29,150 bases of DNA from Pseudomonadaceae bacterium UBA836 (GTDB lineage: Bacteria; Pseudomonadota; Gammaproteobacteria; Pseudomonadales; Pseudomonadaceae), in NCBI GenBank assembly GCA_002296055.1, contig DBHE01000233.1, positions 1 through 29,150 of the forward strand. Direction: 5' to 3'. How positions within the stretch are numbered: the stretch's first letter is position 1; each line of letters begins with the position of its first letter. Positions 18,701-26,259 of the stretch are shown one piece after another. Made by a program: the position numbers and the translations under genes. Under the pieces are notes generated by a model. That model ran no database searches and was not told where the DNA came from. It saw nothing but the letters and a program-made list of their open reading frames with translations.

Positions 18701-18733
18701 GACAGTAGGGGGCGCTACGCGCCCCCTACTGTC
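18701..18733. other. Perfect 15-bp hairpin spanning the pmbA stop codon
   Basis: GACAGTAGGGGGCGC and GCGCCCCCTACTGTC are perfect complements with only TAC between them. One arm encodes the last residues of PmbA (MTVGGA), and the stop codon lies at the loop. The other arm is non-coding and is an exact inverted copy of the coding arm. No T-run is adjacent; the conventional terminator follows about 35 bp further on. Confidence 0.75.
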
Positions 18734-20070
18734 ATCCCATCCACCAACCAACTACCCGTCAGATAGTTACCGCGGCGCTCGACGTCGGAACCGACGCAAC
18801 GCAGGTTGGTGTACATGTCGCGCAGGTTGCCGGCGATAGTGACTTCGCTGACCGGGTACTGAATTTCGCCGTTCTCTACCCAGAAGCCACCGGCGCCCCG
18901 CGAGTAGTCCCCCGTGACGCCGTTAACGCCCTGCCCCATCAGCTCGGTTACCAGCAGCCCAGTGCCCATTTCCTTGAGCAGTGCATTCAGGTCGCCCGCA
19001 TTGCTGCTGACCTGCAGGTTATGCACACCACCGGCGTTAGCGGTGCTAGGCAGGCCCAGCTTGCGGCCTGAGTAGCTACTGAGCAGCCAACTGGCCAACC
19101 GCCCCTGGTCGATAAACGCCTGCTCGCGGGTCTGCAGTCCATCGCCATCAAACGCCGAGCTTCCCAAGCCCTGACGCAAATAGGGCGTCTCGTGCATGCG
19201 CATCCACTCGGGGAAAACCGGTTGCCCCATCGCATCCAGCAGGAACGTGGACTCGCGGTAAACGGCGCCGCCAGAAATGGCACCAAACAGATGACCGACC
19301 AGACCGGCGGCCTGATCAGCGGCGAACAGCACCGGCACCTTGGCCGTTTTCACCGAGCGCGGCTGCAAACGCGCCAGCGTGCGCTGCGCTGCCTTGCGGC
19401 CGACCGACTCTTCACTGGCCAAGCGCTCGGGCACGCGGTCCACGGCGTACCAGTAATCGCGCTGCATCCCCTGTTCCGAGGAGGCAATCAAGACCGCAGC
19501 GCTGCTATGCCGGCTGCTCAAGGCGCTGCCAATAAAGCCATGGCTGTTGCCGTACACGCGGCAGCCCTGCTGGGTGCTGATCTGAGCGCTGTCACTGACC
19601 AAACGCGGATCAACATCCAGCGCCGCCGCCTCCAACAACAGTGCTCGCTCAATGGCGTCCTCAGCGCTCAACTGCCAAGGGTGGAACAGATCAAGGTCGG
19701 GTAAATCGGTTGCCATCAGCTCGGCGTCTGCCAATCCGGCGCACGGGTCCTCACTGGCGTGGCGGGCAATCACCAGCGCCGTCTCTACCGCCTTGATGAT
19801 GGCCTCGTCAGAGGTATCGGAGGTACTGACGCTGCCCTTACGCTGACCAGCATAAAGGGTGATCGCAAACCCTTGATCACGGTTGAACTCAACCGTCTCG
19901 ACCTCGCGGTTGCGCACGCTCACCGACAGGCCAGTATTTTGGCTGACGCCAACTTCGCTGGCCGTCGCCCCCTGACGCCGAGCCTGCTCGACGATAAAGG
20001 CCACCCGCTGTTCCAGCATCTCGCGCAGCGCCTGCGGACTTTCGGCTACGCTGGTTGTATTCGCGCTCAT
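18715..20070 (-). CDS. pmbA: PmbA/TldE metalloprotease-family subunit
   Basis: A 451-residue protein of the TldD/PmbA family. TldD and PmbA form a heterodimer in which TldD carries the zinc site and PmbA is the non-catalytic partner; together they degrade unfolded peptides, mature microcin B17 in E. coli and contribute to CcdA turnover. Family features include GDGLQTREQAFIDQGRLASWLLSSYSGRKLGLPSTANAGG and the end segment VTGDYSRGAGGFWVENGEIQYPVSEVTIAGNLRDM. The frame is open 25 codons upstream, but the ATG at 20070 has an excellent GGAGGTGAC. tldD is not in this window. Confidence 0.95.
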   Translation of the reverse strand: MSANTTSVAESPQALREMLEQRVAFIVEQARRQGATASEVGVSQNTGLSVSVRNREVETVEFNRDQGFAITLYAGQRKGSVSTSDTSDEAIIKAVETALVIARHASEDPCAGLADAELMATDLPDLDLFHPWQLSAEDAIERALLLEAAALDVDPRLVSDSAQISTQQGCRVYGNSHGFIGSALSSRHSSAAVLIASSEQGMQRDYWYAVDRVPERLASEESVGRKAAQRTLARLQPRSVKTAKVPVLFAADQAAGLVGHLFGAISGGAVYRESTFLLDAMGQPVFPEWMRMHETPYLRQGLGSSAFDGDGLQTREQAFIDQGRLASWLLSSYSGRKLGLPSTANAGGVHNLQVSSNAGDLNALLKEMGTGLLVTELMGQGVNGVTGDYSRGAGGFWVENGEIQYPVSEVTIAGNLRDMYTNLRCVGSDVERRGNYLTGSWLVDGMTVGGA

Positions 20071-20092
20071 GTCACCTCCAAAGCAGAGGGCC

Positions 20093-20121
20093 ATTGTAGC
20101 GAGGTTGCCAGCGGATACCAC
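20093..20121 (-). promoter_or_regulatory. Candidate promoter for pmbA
   Basis: On the minus strand TACAAT (20093-20098) lies 17 bp downstream of GTGGTA (20116-20121), about 23 bp upstream of the pmbA start. The -10 is good, the -35 poor. Confidence 0.35.
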
Positions 20122-20203
20122 CACGCATTGGTCTCGCCGCACCACAAAGGAGTATCATGTGCGGCCCGAAACACTGCTGTACGGCGCCGCCGACAGGAAC
20201 ACC

Positions 20204-20734
20204 ATGACTGAATTTCACGAAGACGACGCGCTCGAGCCAGAAGACGAGGGCAAAAGCAAAAGCCAGATTAAGCGGGAGATGGATGCCCTGCAGGACCTGG
20301 GCAAGCGTCTGATCGCGCTCAAGCCAGACCAGCTGGCCAAGCTGGAGCTAACCGACAAGCTTCGTCTGGCGCTGGCCGAAGCCCATCGCCACACTGCCCG
20401 GGGCGCTCTGAAGCGCCACATGAGCTTTGTCGGCAAACTGATGCGCGACCAGGACGTAGAGCGCATTCAGCAATACGTGGACCTGCTCGACAGCGGCAGC
20501 CAGGCGCATAACCAGCACTTCCACCAGATTGAGCGCTGGCGCGATCGACTGCTGACCGGCCGCGCCGATGAGCTGGAACTGTTTATGCTCGCCTACCCCA
20601 ACGCCGACCGTCAGCACCTGCGCCAACTGGTGCGCCAGGCCAACCGCGAGACAGAGCAAAACAAGCCGCCAGCCGCTGCGCGCAAGCTGTTCAAGGCTAT
20701 CCGCGTTTTGGCTGACGACGCCAAAGGGCTCTGA
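20204..20734 (+). CDS. yjgA: Ribosome-associated protein YjgA/DarP (DUF615)
   Basis: A 176-residue, highly charged helical protein of the DUF615 family: an acidic N-terminus (EDDALEPEDEGKSKSQIKREMDALQDLGKRLI), then HRHTARGALKRHMSFVGKLMR and ERWRDRLL. In E. coli the protein associates with late 50S precursors and helps assembly. The ATG at 20204 follows ACAGGA; the longer frame would run back into pmbA. It is divergent from pmbA, as in PAO1, but what follows differs: a MITE-like element and then egtD. Confidence 0.92.
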   Translation: MTEFHEDDALEPEDEGKSKSQIKREMDALQDLGKRLIALKPDQLAKLELTDKLRLALAEAHRHTARGALKRHMSFVGKLMRDQDVERIQQYVDLLDSGSQAHNQHFHQIERWRDRLLTGRADELELFMLAYPNADRQHLRQLVRQANRETEQNKPPAAARKLFKAIRVLADDAKGL

Positions 20735-20815
20735 AACAGCGCGGTACTGGTTCACAGCTCAGGGCGCGGTTCCACGCCATCTTGGCGCTATGCGCAGCTC
20801 ACTGCTAGGTTTTAA

Positions 20816-20974
20816 GCAAGCGCTGATCAATTCCACACGCCCTCTGCGAGTGCTCGCGCGTGTAGCTGCAAGGCGTGGTGTGCAGCCGCAAACAGCGCAA
20901 CCAAGGCAGATGTATGCTTGAGCGGCCCACAGCACGCTCAAGCCGAAAGGCGTGCAGAATTAATCAGCACTTCC
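20816..20974 (+). mobile_element. MITE-like element R1 (159 bp), no coding capacity
   Basis: Terminal inverted repeats of the form GRAAGYRCTGATYAATTC bound a 159-bp non-coding stretch between yjgA and egtD (left end starts GCAAGCGCTG, slightly degenerate). About 72 bp from its left end (20816-20887) match the inverted right end of element R2 (25428-25500) at 67 of 72 positions by eye, and the similarity resumes around ATGCTTGAGCG (to 20924). It carries an internal hairpin GCACGC/GCGTGC (20932-20955). TTAA occurs immediately outside both ends (20812-20815 and 20975-20978), possibly a target duplication. No transposase is present. Confidence 0.75.
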
Positions 20975-21004
20975 TTAACTGCAACCTGCAGAGGATGATG
21001 CTTC

Positions 21005-21985
21005 GTGAGCCTTGCCCTTGATCTGCCTAGACTCGAGACAACCCTGCGCCTGCCGGCTCAGGATGAACGTCAACAACTTCTGCAGGGGCTGCTGCAGCCA
21101 ACTGCCCACATCGACCCAAAGTATCTCTACGACGACCGCGGCTGCGCGCTGTTTACCGACATCTGCCGCCTCGACGAGTACTACCCCACCCGCACCGAGG
21201 CGCAGATCTTCTCGGACTATCGCGATGCCATCGCCGCTCAGCTGCCAAACAACCCACAATGGGTCGACCTGGGCTGTGGCGATTGCGGCAAGACACTGCA
21301 GTGGTTGGATGCCGTGCGCCCGGCGCGCGTGATTGGCGTCGACATCGCTGGAGAGTTTCTACACAACTCAATTGCGGCTGTCGCCCGAGCAAACCCAAAC
21401 TTGGAGTGCATCGGCCTGGTCTGTGATTTCACCCAGCACCTGGAGTTACATGATCTGCTTGCCGAGCGCCCCGCCGATGCGCCGGTCTTCTTCTACCCTG
21501 GCTCCTCAATTGGCAACTTCGAGCCCCGCGCAGCCATACGCTTTCTCAAACGCGTTAGGGCCCATTGTGGAGAACGCGGGAGACTGTTGATTGGCGCAGA
21601 CCTGATAAAGCCGCGCGCCATCCTGGAGGCTGCCTACGACGATGCCAGCGGCGTCACTGCGGCATTCAACCTGAACGTTCTCAACGTGGTCAATCGCGAG
21701 CTGGATGCGGAATTCCAGCCAGAGCTATTTCGCCATCAGGCGCATTTCGATGAAGCCCACAGGCGTATCGAGATGCAGCTGGTGGCCCGTGAGCGGCATA
21801 GCGTTCGTCTGGCGCGCCACACCCGCCGCTATTTTGGCACCGGGGAACACATCGTGACGGAGTACTCTCACAAATACAGTCTGGATGAGTTTCGCGCCCT
21901 ACTCGCCGCCAGCGGCCTGCGTTGCAGCCAATACTGGACCGACCCGCAAGAGTGGTTTGGGGTCTTTCTGGCGGAGCCGGCATGA
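21005..21985 (+). CDS. egtD: L-histidine N-alpha-methyltransferase EgtD
   Basis: A 326-residue SAM-dependent enzyme that trimethylates histidine to hercynine, the first step of ergothioneine synthesis. Features are IDPKYLYDDRGCALF (residues 36-50), the SAM loop VDLGCGDCGKT (87-97), and FYPGSSIGNFEP (163-174), all typical of EgtD. The start is GTG at 21005 with GAGGA nine bases upstream; nearby ATGs at 20995 and 20998 are out of frame. Element R1 ends only 30 bp upstream, so the natural promoter has been replaced, or lies in or beyond R1. The stop overlaps the egtB start as ATGA. Confidence 0.94.
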   Translation: MSLALDLPRLETTLRLPAQDERQQLLQGLLQPTAHIDPKYLYDDRGCALFTDICRLDEYYPTRTEAQIFSDYRDAIAAQLPNNPQWVDLGCGDCGKTLQWLDAVRPARVIGVDIAGEFLHNSIAAVARANPNLECIGLVCDFTQHLELHDLLAERPADAPVFFYPGSSIGNFEPRAAIRFLKRVRAHCGERGRLLIGADLIKPRAILEAAYDDASGVTAAFNLNVLNVVNRELDAEFQPELFRHQAHFDEAHRRIEMQLVARERHSVRLARHTRRYFGTGEHIVTEYSHKYSLDEFRALLAASGLRCSQYWTDPQEWFGVFLAEPA

Positions 21986-23196
21986 ACCGTCCAGCCCCCC
22001 AGGAAGCCGCCAACCGCCTGCAGCTGGACTACGCTCGGATTCGTGCGTATTCGCTGGAACTGGTTCGCGGACTCAGCGCCGAAGACTGCCAGCTACAGTC
22101 CATGCCCGATGCCAGCCCGCTTAAATGGCACCTGGCGCACACCACCTGGTTCTTCGAAACCTTTGTGCTCGCCTCCTTGCCAGAGCCGCCCAGCGTGGTT
22201 GATCCAAGCTACAAGGTATTGTTCAACTCCTACTACGTGGGCATCGGCGAGCGTCACCTACGAGCCGAGCGCGGCCTGCTGTCACGGCCTACTCTCGACG
22301 AGGTGTTGCACTACCGGAGGCAGGTGGATCAACAGATGCAGCGCGCACTGGCTGACTGCCAGCCAAGCACCTCGCTCGCCGCGCTGGTAACCCTTGGTTT
22401 GCAGCACGAACAGCAGCACCAGGAGCTGATGCTGACCGACCTGAAACACCATTTTTACTGTAACCCGCTACTGCCTGCCTGGCGCGACGACGCCCCTGAG
22501 GGTGCATCTGCGGCTGGCACCAATCAGCCCCATGCCTATCGCACATTCCAGGGCGGCCTATGCGAGATCGGCGCTTCCGATCAGCACTTCAGCTATGACA
22601 ATGAAGGCCCTTGCCACAAGGTGTGGCTGGAGCCCTTCCTGCTTGGCGAGCGCAATGTCAGCAACCGCGACTTTGCGGCCTTTATCGAAGACGGCGGCTA
22701 TCAGCGCCCCGAGCTGTGGCTGTCTGACGGCTGGGACTGGGTATGCCGGCAACAAACGCAAGCGCCCCTGTATTGGCAACGCGGACCAGGTCAAGACTGG
22801 CAAGCCTTTACCCTGGCCGGCCTGCAGGCACTGAGTTGCGATGCGCCGGTGTCCCACGTCAGCCTGTATGAAGCCGATGCCTATGCCCGTTGGGCCGGCG
22901 CGCGACTGCCAACCGAAGCGGAATGGGAGCACGCGGCGAGAACCGAGCCGGAGCTGGCAGGACTGTTCGGCGAGGTATGGCAATGGACCAACAGCGCCTA
23001 TCTGCCCTACCCCGGCTATCAGCCGGCAGCCGGCGCGGTCGGTGAGTACAACGGCAAATTCATGATCAATCAGATGGTGCTGCGCGGCAGCTCCTGCGCC
23101 ACACCCGCAGGCCACAGTCGCCCTTCCTATCGCAACTTCTTTCCGGCAGCTGCCCAGTGGCAATTCAGCGGTTTGCGCCTTGCACACAATCCTTGA
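21982..23196 (+). CDS. egtB: Ergothioneine sulfoxide synthase EgtB (non-haem iron)
   Basis: A 404-residue protein with an N-terminal DinB-like four-helix domain and a C-terminal formylglycine-generating-enzyme-like domain. Putative iron ligands are His53 (in HLAHTTWFFE) and His142/His146 (in LQHEQQHQELMLTDL), the HX3HXE pattern of EgtB. The end GEYNGKFMINQMVLRGSSCATPAGHSRPSYRNFF...WQFSGLRLA is strongly EgtB-like, with GSS where GGS is usual. It joins hercynine to a thiol (gamma-glutamylcysteine or cysteine) using oxygen. No egtA, egtC or egtE is nearby, so thiol choice and the C-S lyase step are open. SenA and OvoA are relatives; no senB/senC neighbours or fused methyltransferase were seen. 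Confidence 0.9.
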   Translation: MNRPAPQEAANRLQLDYARIRAYSLELVRGLSAEDCQLQSMPDASPLKWHLAHTTWFFETFVLASLPEPPSVVDPSYKVLFNSYYVGIGERHLRAERGLLSRPTLDEVLHYRRQVDQQMQRALADCQPSTSLAALVTLGLQHEQQHQELMLTDLKHHFYCNPLLPAWRDDAPEGASAAGTNQPHAYRTFQGGLCEIGASDQHFSYDNEGPCHKVWLEPFLLGERNVSNRDFAAFIEDGGYQRPELWLSDGWDWVCRQQTQAPLYWQRGPGQDWQAFTLAGLQALSCDAPVSHVSLYEADAYARWAGARLPTEAEWEHAARTEPELAGLFGEVWQWTNSAYLPYPGYQPAAGAVGEYNGKFMINQMVLRGSSCATPAGHSRPSYRNFFPAAAQWQFSGLRLAHNP

Positions 23197-23207
23197 ATTG
23201 GGCCCAC

Positions 23208-23242
23208 AAAAAAGGCCGCCCCGTTACCGGAGCGGCCTTTTT
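23208..23242. terminator. Bidirectional intrinsic terminator between egtB and fadE1-like gene
   Basis: AAAAAGGCCGC and GCGGCCTTTTT pair over a loop of about 12 bases, with A- and T-runs on both sides. It lies 11 bp past the egtB stop and 20 bp past the stop of the convergent acyl-CoA dehydrogenase gene, serving both. Confidence 0.88.
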
Positions 23243-23262
23243 GCTGGCAACAGCTCTAGGGA

Positions 23263-25068
23263 TCAGTAACCCAGAGCGAAGTTGTCGGCGTCCATGTCCA
23301 TCAGGTTGTCGGCGCCGGACAGCATGGAGTCGACGTGGGCACGGGTGCGCGGCAGGATGCGCTGGAAGTAGAAGCGCGCAGTCTGCAGCTTGGCCTTGTA
23401 GAAGCCTTCTTCGGTAGTGCCGGCAGCCAGTTTCTCAGCTGCAACACGGGCCATGTCAGCCCAGAAGTAGGCCAAGCAGGCGTAGCCGCTGTACATCAGA
23501 TAATCCACAGAGGCGGCACCAACCATTTCACGGTCTTTCATGGCGGCCATGCCGACCTTCATGGTCAGATCGCCCCATTCCTTGTTCAGCGCGGCCAGCG
23601 GAGCAACAAACTCGCCAATGGCCTCGTTACCTTCGTTGGCCTGACAGAACTTGTGCACGATCTTGGTGAAGCCCTTGAGCGCTTCGCCCTGGGTCATCAG
23701 AATCTTGCGACCCAGCAGGTCCAGCGCCTGAATGCCGGTGGTGCCTTCGTACAGCATGGAGATACGCGCATCACGAACGTTCTGCTCCATGCCCCATTCG
23801 GCGATAAAGCCGTGGCCGCCGTAGATTTGCACGCCGTGGTTGGCGGCTTCGAAACCGACTTCGGTCATGAAGGCCTTGGCAATCGGCGTCAGGAACGCCA
23901 GCATGGCATCAGCTTGCTTCTTCTGCTCGGCGTCTTGGCTGTTCTTGACGATATCCACCTGCTTGGCGGTGAAGTAAACCATCGCGCGGTTACCTTCGGC
24001 GAAGGCCTTCATGGTCAGCAGCATGCGACGTACGTCCGGGTGAACGATGATCGGGTCAGCAGCCTTTTCCGGCGCTTTCGGGCCAGTCAGGGCACGCATT
24101 TGCAGACGCTCACGGGCGTAGGTGATACCGCCCTGGAAGCCAACTTCGGCGTGGGCCAGGCCCTGCAGCGCGGTACCCAGACGAGCGGTGTTCATAAAGG
24201 TGAACATGCAGTTCAGACCCTTGTTCGCCGGGCCGATCAGGTAGCCGGTGGCAGCGTCAAAGTTCATCACGCAAGTCGCGTTACCGTGGATACCCATCTT
24301 GTGCTCCAGCGAGCCACAGGCAACACCGTTGCGCTCGCCCACGTCACCGTTGGTGTCCGGCAGGAACTTGGGCACGATGAACAGGGAGATACCCTTGGTA
24401 CCGGCCGGCGCGTCGGGCAGACGGGCCAGAACGATGTGGACGATGTTCTCGGCCATGTCGTGTTCACCGGAGGAGATGAAGATCTTGGTACCGGAAATCT
24501 TGTAGCTACCGTCAGCCTGCGGCTCTGCCTTGGTACGCAGCATGCCCAGATCGGTACCACAATGGGGCTCGGTCAGGCACATGGTGCCGGTCCACTGACC
24601 GGATACCAGCTTGGTCAGATAAGTGTGCTTCTGCTCGTCAGTGCCGTGGGCATCCAGAGTGTTCATGGCGCCGTGGGACAGGCCGGGGTACATGCCCCAG
24701 GACCAGTTGGCCTGGCCAACCATTTCACTGATCGCCAGACCCAGCGACTCGGGCAGGCCCTGGCCGCCGTGGTTGACGTCATGCGCCAGGCTCGGCCAGC
24801 CGCCTTCAACGTACTGCTGGTAGGCTTCCTTGAAGCCAGCCGGCGTTTTCACGCCTTCCGGGCTCCAGGTACAGCCTTCGGTGTCGCCCACGCGGTTCAG
24901 CGGCGCAATCACCTGTTCACAGAATTTGGCGCCTTCTTCCAGAATGGCGTTGACCATATCCGGCGTGGCTTCTTCGCAGCCGGGCAGGCTCTGATAGTGT
25001 TCTTCATAACCCAGAAGTTCATCGCGGACGAAGCGAATGTCACGCAGGGGAGCCTTGTAATCGGGCAT
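23263..25068 (-). CDS. Acyl-CoA dehydrogenase, FadE1-like (PA0506 type)
   Basis: A 601-residue flavoprotein with the acyl-CoA dehydrogenase N-terminal, middle ([13 protein letters not shown], residues 163-175) and catalytic domains plus the extra C-terminal domain seen in this long subfamily. The catalytic base is expected at Glu441 in [13 protein letters not shown]. The opening [18 protein letters not shown] fits the P. aeruginosa PA0506/PA0508 group, from memory. It oxidises acyl-CoA to enoyl-CoA in beta-oxidation, passing electrons to ETF. The DmdC-type dehydrogenases are related and of similar length; the PsrA-like operators favour the fatty acid role. The ATG at 25068 has GAGG upstream; a frame extension of 25 codons was not used. 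Confidence 0.93.
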   Translation of the reverse strand: MPDYKAPLRDIRFVRDELLGYEEHYQSLPGCEEATPDMVNAILEEGAKFCEQVIAPLNRVGDTEGCTWSPEGVKTPAGFKEAYQQYVEGGWPSLAHDVNHGGQGLPESLGLAISEMVGQANWSWGMYPGLSHGAMNTLDAHGTDEQKHTYLTKLVSGQWTGTMCLTEPHCGTDLGMLRTKAEPQADGSYKISGTKIFISSGEHDMAENIVHIVLARLPDAPAGTKGISLFIVPKFLPDTNGDVGERNGVACGSLEHKMGIHGNATCVMNFDAATGYLIGPANKGLNCMFTFMNTARLGTALQGLAHAEVGFQGGITYARERLQMRALTGPKAPEKAADPIIVHPDVRRMLLTMKAFAEGNRAMVYFTAKQVDIVKNSQDAEQKKQADAMLAFLTPIAKAFMTEVGFEAANHGVQIYGGHGFIAEWGMEQNVRDARISMLYEGTTGIQALDLLGRKILMTQGEALKGFTKIVHKFCQANEGNEAIGEFVAPLAALNKEWGDLTMKVGMAAMKDREMVGAASVDYLMYSGYACLAYFWADMARVAAEKLAAGTTEEGFYKAKLQTARFYFQRILPRTRAHVDSMLSGADNLMDMDADNFALGY

Positions 25069-25104
25069 GGTACTGGACCTCAAGTGTTGTATCAGTATGC
25101 ACGG

Positions 25105-25142
25105 GCAGCCGAGGCTGCGTTTTGGTGGCTGCGTGGCAGCCA
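25105..25142 (-). other. Two hairpins in the fadE1-like 5' leader
   Basis: GCAGCC-GA-GGCTGC (25105-25118; loop too tight for the full stem) and TGGCTGC-GTG-GCAGCCA (25126-25142) lie in the roughly 85-base untranslated leader. The stems share sequence, so GGCTGC/GCAGCC arms could also pair alternately. Confidence 0.4.
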
Positions 25143-25145
25143 ATT

Positions 25146-25172
25146 CAAACAGACGTTTGAAACATACGTTTA
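25146..25172. promoter_or_regulatory. Tandem PsrA-like operators
   Basis: CAAACAGACGTTTG (25146-25159) is a perfect dyad fitting the PsrA consensus (C/G)AAAC-N2-4-GTTT(C/G). A second copy GAAACATACGTTTA (25159-25172), differing at the last base, overlaps it by one base. They cover the -10 and start region of the promoter, so binding should repress. PsrA senses long-chain acyl-CoA and, from memory, represses PA0506 in P. aeruginosa. Confidence 0.75.
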
Positions 25173-25189
25173 CGCCAAGGCGTTGTCAA
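25161..25189 (-). promoter_or_regulatory. Strong sigma-70 promoter of the fadE1-like gene
   Basis: On the minus strand TTGACA (25184-25189), a perfect -35, is separated by exactly 17 bp from TATGTT (25161-25166). The expected start point is near 25154, inside the first PsrA-like dyad, giving a leader of about 85 bases. Confidence 0.75.
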
Positions 25190-25236
25190 CCCCGGCATGA
25201 ATGCCATGTCATCATTGAAATTGAGGGTAGCAGCCA

Positions 25237-25500
25237 GGGAAGCACTGATTAATTCCGCATGCCCTCTGGTGTTCAGGCTGGGCCGCAATCAAGGCGTGGT
25301 TTCGAAGGCATGTCGAGACCTGTCGAGAAATCACAACGTAGAGTGCGGCCCAGCCCGAACGCCCCGAAGGGCGGGCGCTCAAGCATGCATCTGCTGCGTT
25401 GCGCTGCTTGCCAATAGAACCACTATTGGCTGCACACCGCGCCTTGCATCTACACGCTTGAGCACTCGCAGAGGGCGTGTGGAATTGATCAGCGCTTCCC
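25237..25500 (-). mobile_element. MITE-like element R2 (264 bp), inverted relative to R1
   Basis: Terminal inverted repeats beginning GGGAAGCRCTGATYAATTC match at 28 of 32 positions. The element has no credible reading frame. It is highly structured: GGCTGGGCCGCA/TGCGGCCCAGCC (25276-25287 with 25344-25355) is a perfect 12-bp stem, CGCCC-CGAA-GGGCG lies near 25360-25373 and CCAATAG/CTATTGG (25411-25429) is a 7-bp stem. Its right end is about 93% identical to the left end of R1 but inverted. It fills most of the 438-bp gap between the sprA-like gene (stop 6 bp away) and the fadE1-like promoter. No transposase is present and no clear target duplication was found. Confidence 0.78.
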
Positions 25501-25506
25501 TAGCGC

Positions 25507-26238
25507 TCAGGCAGAGGCCTGGAGTGACGGACCGCCCGGCTCGGCGGCGATGGAGCGATAAAGCGCCAGCTCGGCAACCGGCGCGGCCGCCGGTTCGTCA
25601 GTCGCCTCAGTCTCGCCCTGTTCTTGCCCGTCGGTAGCCTGCGATGCTGCCGCTGCAGAGGCGCTGTCATCGGCCTCGGCGGTGGCCAGCTCTGCCCGCG
25701 CTTGGGCAATCAATTGCGCGGCCTGGGCAGCAATCGCGCGGTCTGCCGAGGAGGGTTCGGCTGGCGCCAGCGCGGCGCGGCGCACCTGTTCCATCTTGTC
25801 GATCGTCGCCTGCGGATCGCCCGAGACCGGCGATGTGGATATAGGCACCTCGCCAGCTACCGCATATTGACGTCCGTCGGGGCCCCGCTCATAGGTGTAG
25901 CTGGCTGTGCCGGCATGTTGCCCGCCAACTGCAACGTGGGCCTGCTCATGCGCACGCACTTCGCGATCACGAGCCGCCAGCTCAGAAATCTCCTGCTGTT
26001 CAACCAGGGCAAGCTCGGCCTCTGCCTTGTTTAGCTGCTCGCGCTTACTCTGCTCGGCAGCAGTAGCCTCGCCGTCGGCACCGGGCGCGGCGACAGCCTC
26101 TGACTCATCGACAGGGGGGAAACGCGTGGTGGACTCGTCTGCAGGGAGTGCTTCGTTGACCGCAATACTACGGGCATTGAACGTGGTCAGCGCCGAGGGC
26201 TGGTAGGTCGGGGACAGACTACTACCGACGCTGAGCAT
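25507..26238 (-). CDS. SprA-related putative metalloprotease (HExxH, CJM1_0395-like)
   Basis: A 243-residue protein with an HEQAH motif (residues 97-101, in REVRAHEQAHVAVGGQHAG) followed by TASYTYERGPDGRQYAVAGEVPISTSPVSGDPQATIDKMEQVRRAALAP, which fits the SprA-related/CJM1_0395 family. The motif suggests zinc binding, but no activity is established to my knowledge. Residues 60-90 are a charged likely coiled coil and the C-terminal 70 residues are Ala/Glu/Gln-rich low complexity. No signal peptide is visible. It follows the mini-rod gene by 21 bp on the same strand, so the two are probably co-transcribed. Element R2 begins 6 bp past the stop. Confidence 0.75.
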   Translation of the reverse strand: MLSVGSSLSPTYQPSALTTFNARSIAVNEALPADESTTRFPPVDESEAVAAPGADGEATAAEQSKREQLNKAEAELALVEQQEISELAARDREVRAHEQAHVAVGGQHAGTASYTYERGPDGRQYAVAGEVPISTSPVSGDPQATIDKMEQVRRAALAPAEPSSADRAIAAQAAQLIAQARAELATAEADDSASAAAASQATDGQEQGETEATDEPAAAPVAELALYRSIAAEPGGPSLQASA

Positions 26239-26259
26239 GGGAAAAGGCCTGAGACTGGC

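Noticed and set aside
21982..23196. EgtB as OvoA or SenA
   Set aside because: OvoA would carry a fused C-terminal methyltransferase, and SenA normally sits with senB and senC. Here the gene overlaps egtD, which supports EgtB, although SenA-like substrate use is not excluded by sequence alone.
23335..25200. A 621-codon open frame on the plus strand, antisense to the fadE1-like gene
   Set aside because: It mirrors the entire dehydrogenase gene. High GC at third positions leaves the opposite strand open; the protein shows no known motif and is rich in His, Gln and Val as expected of such shadows.
25197..25637. A 146-codon plus-strand frame through element R2
   Set aside because: It starts outside the element, runs through its hairpins and ends inside the SprA-like gene on the other strand; no transposase or other motif is present.
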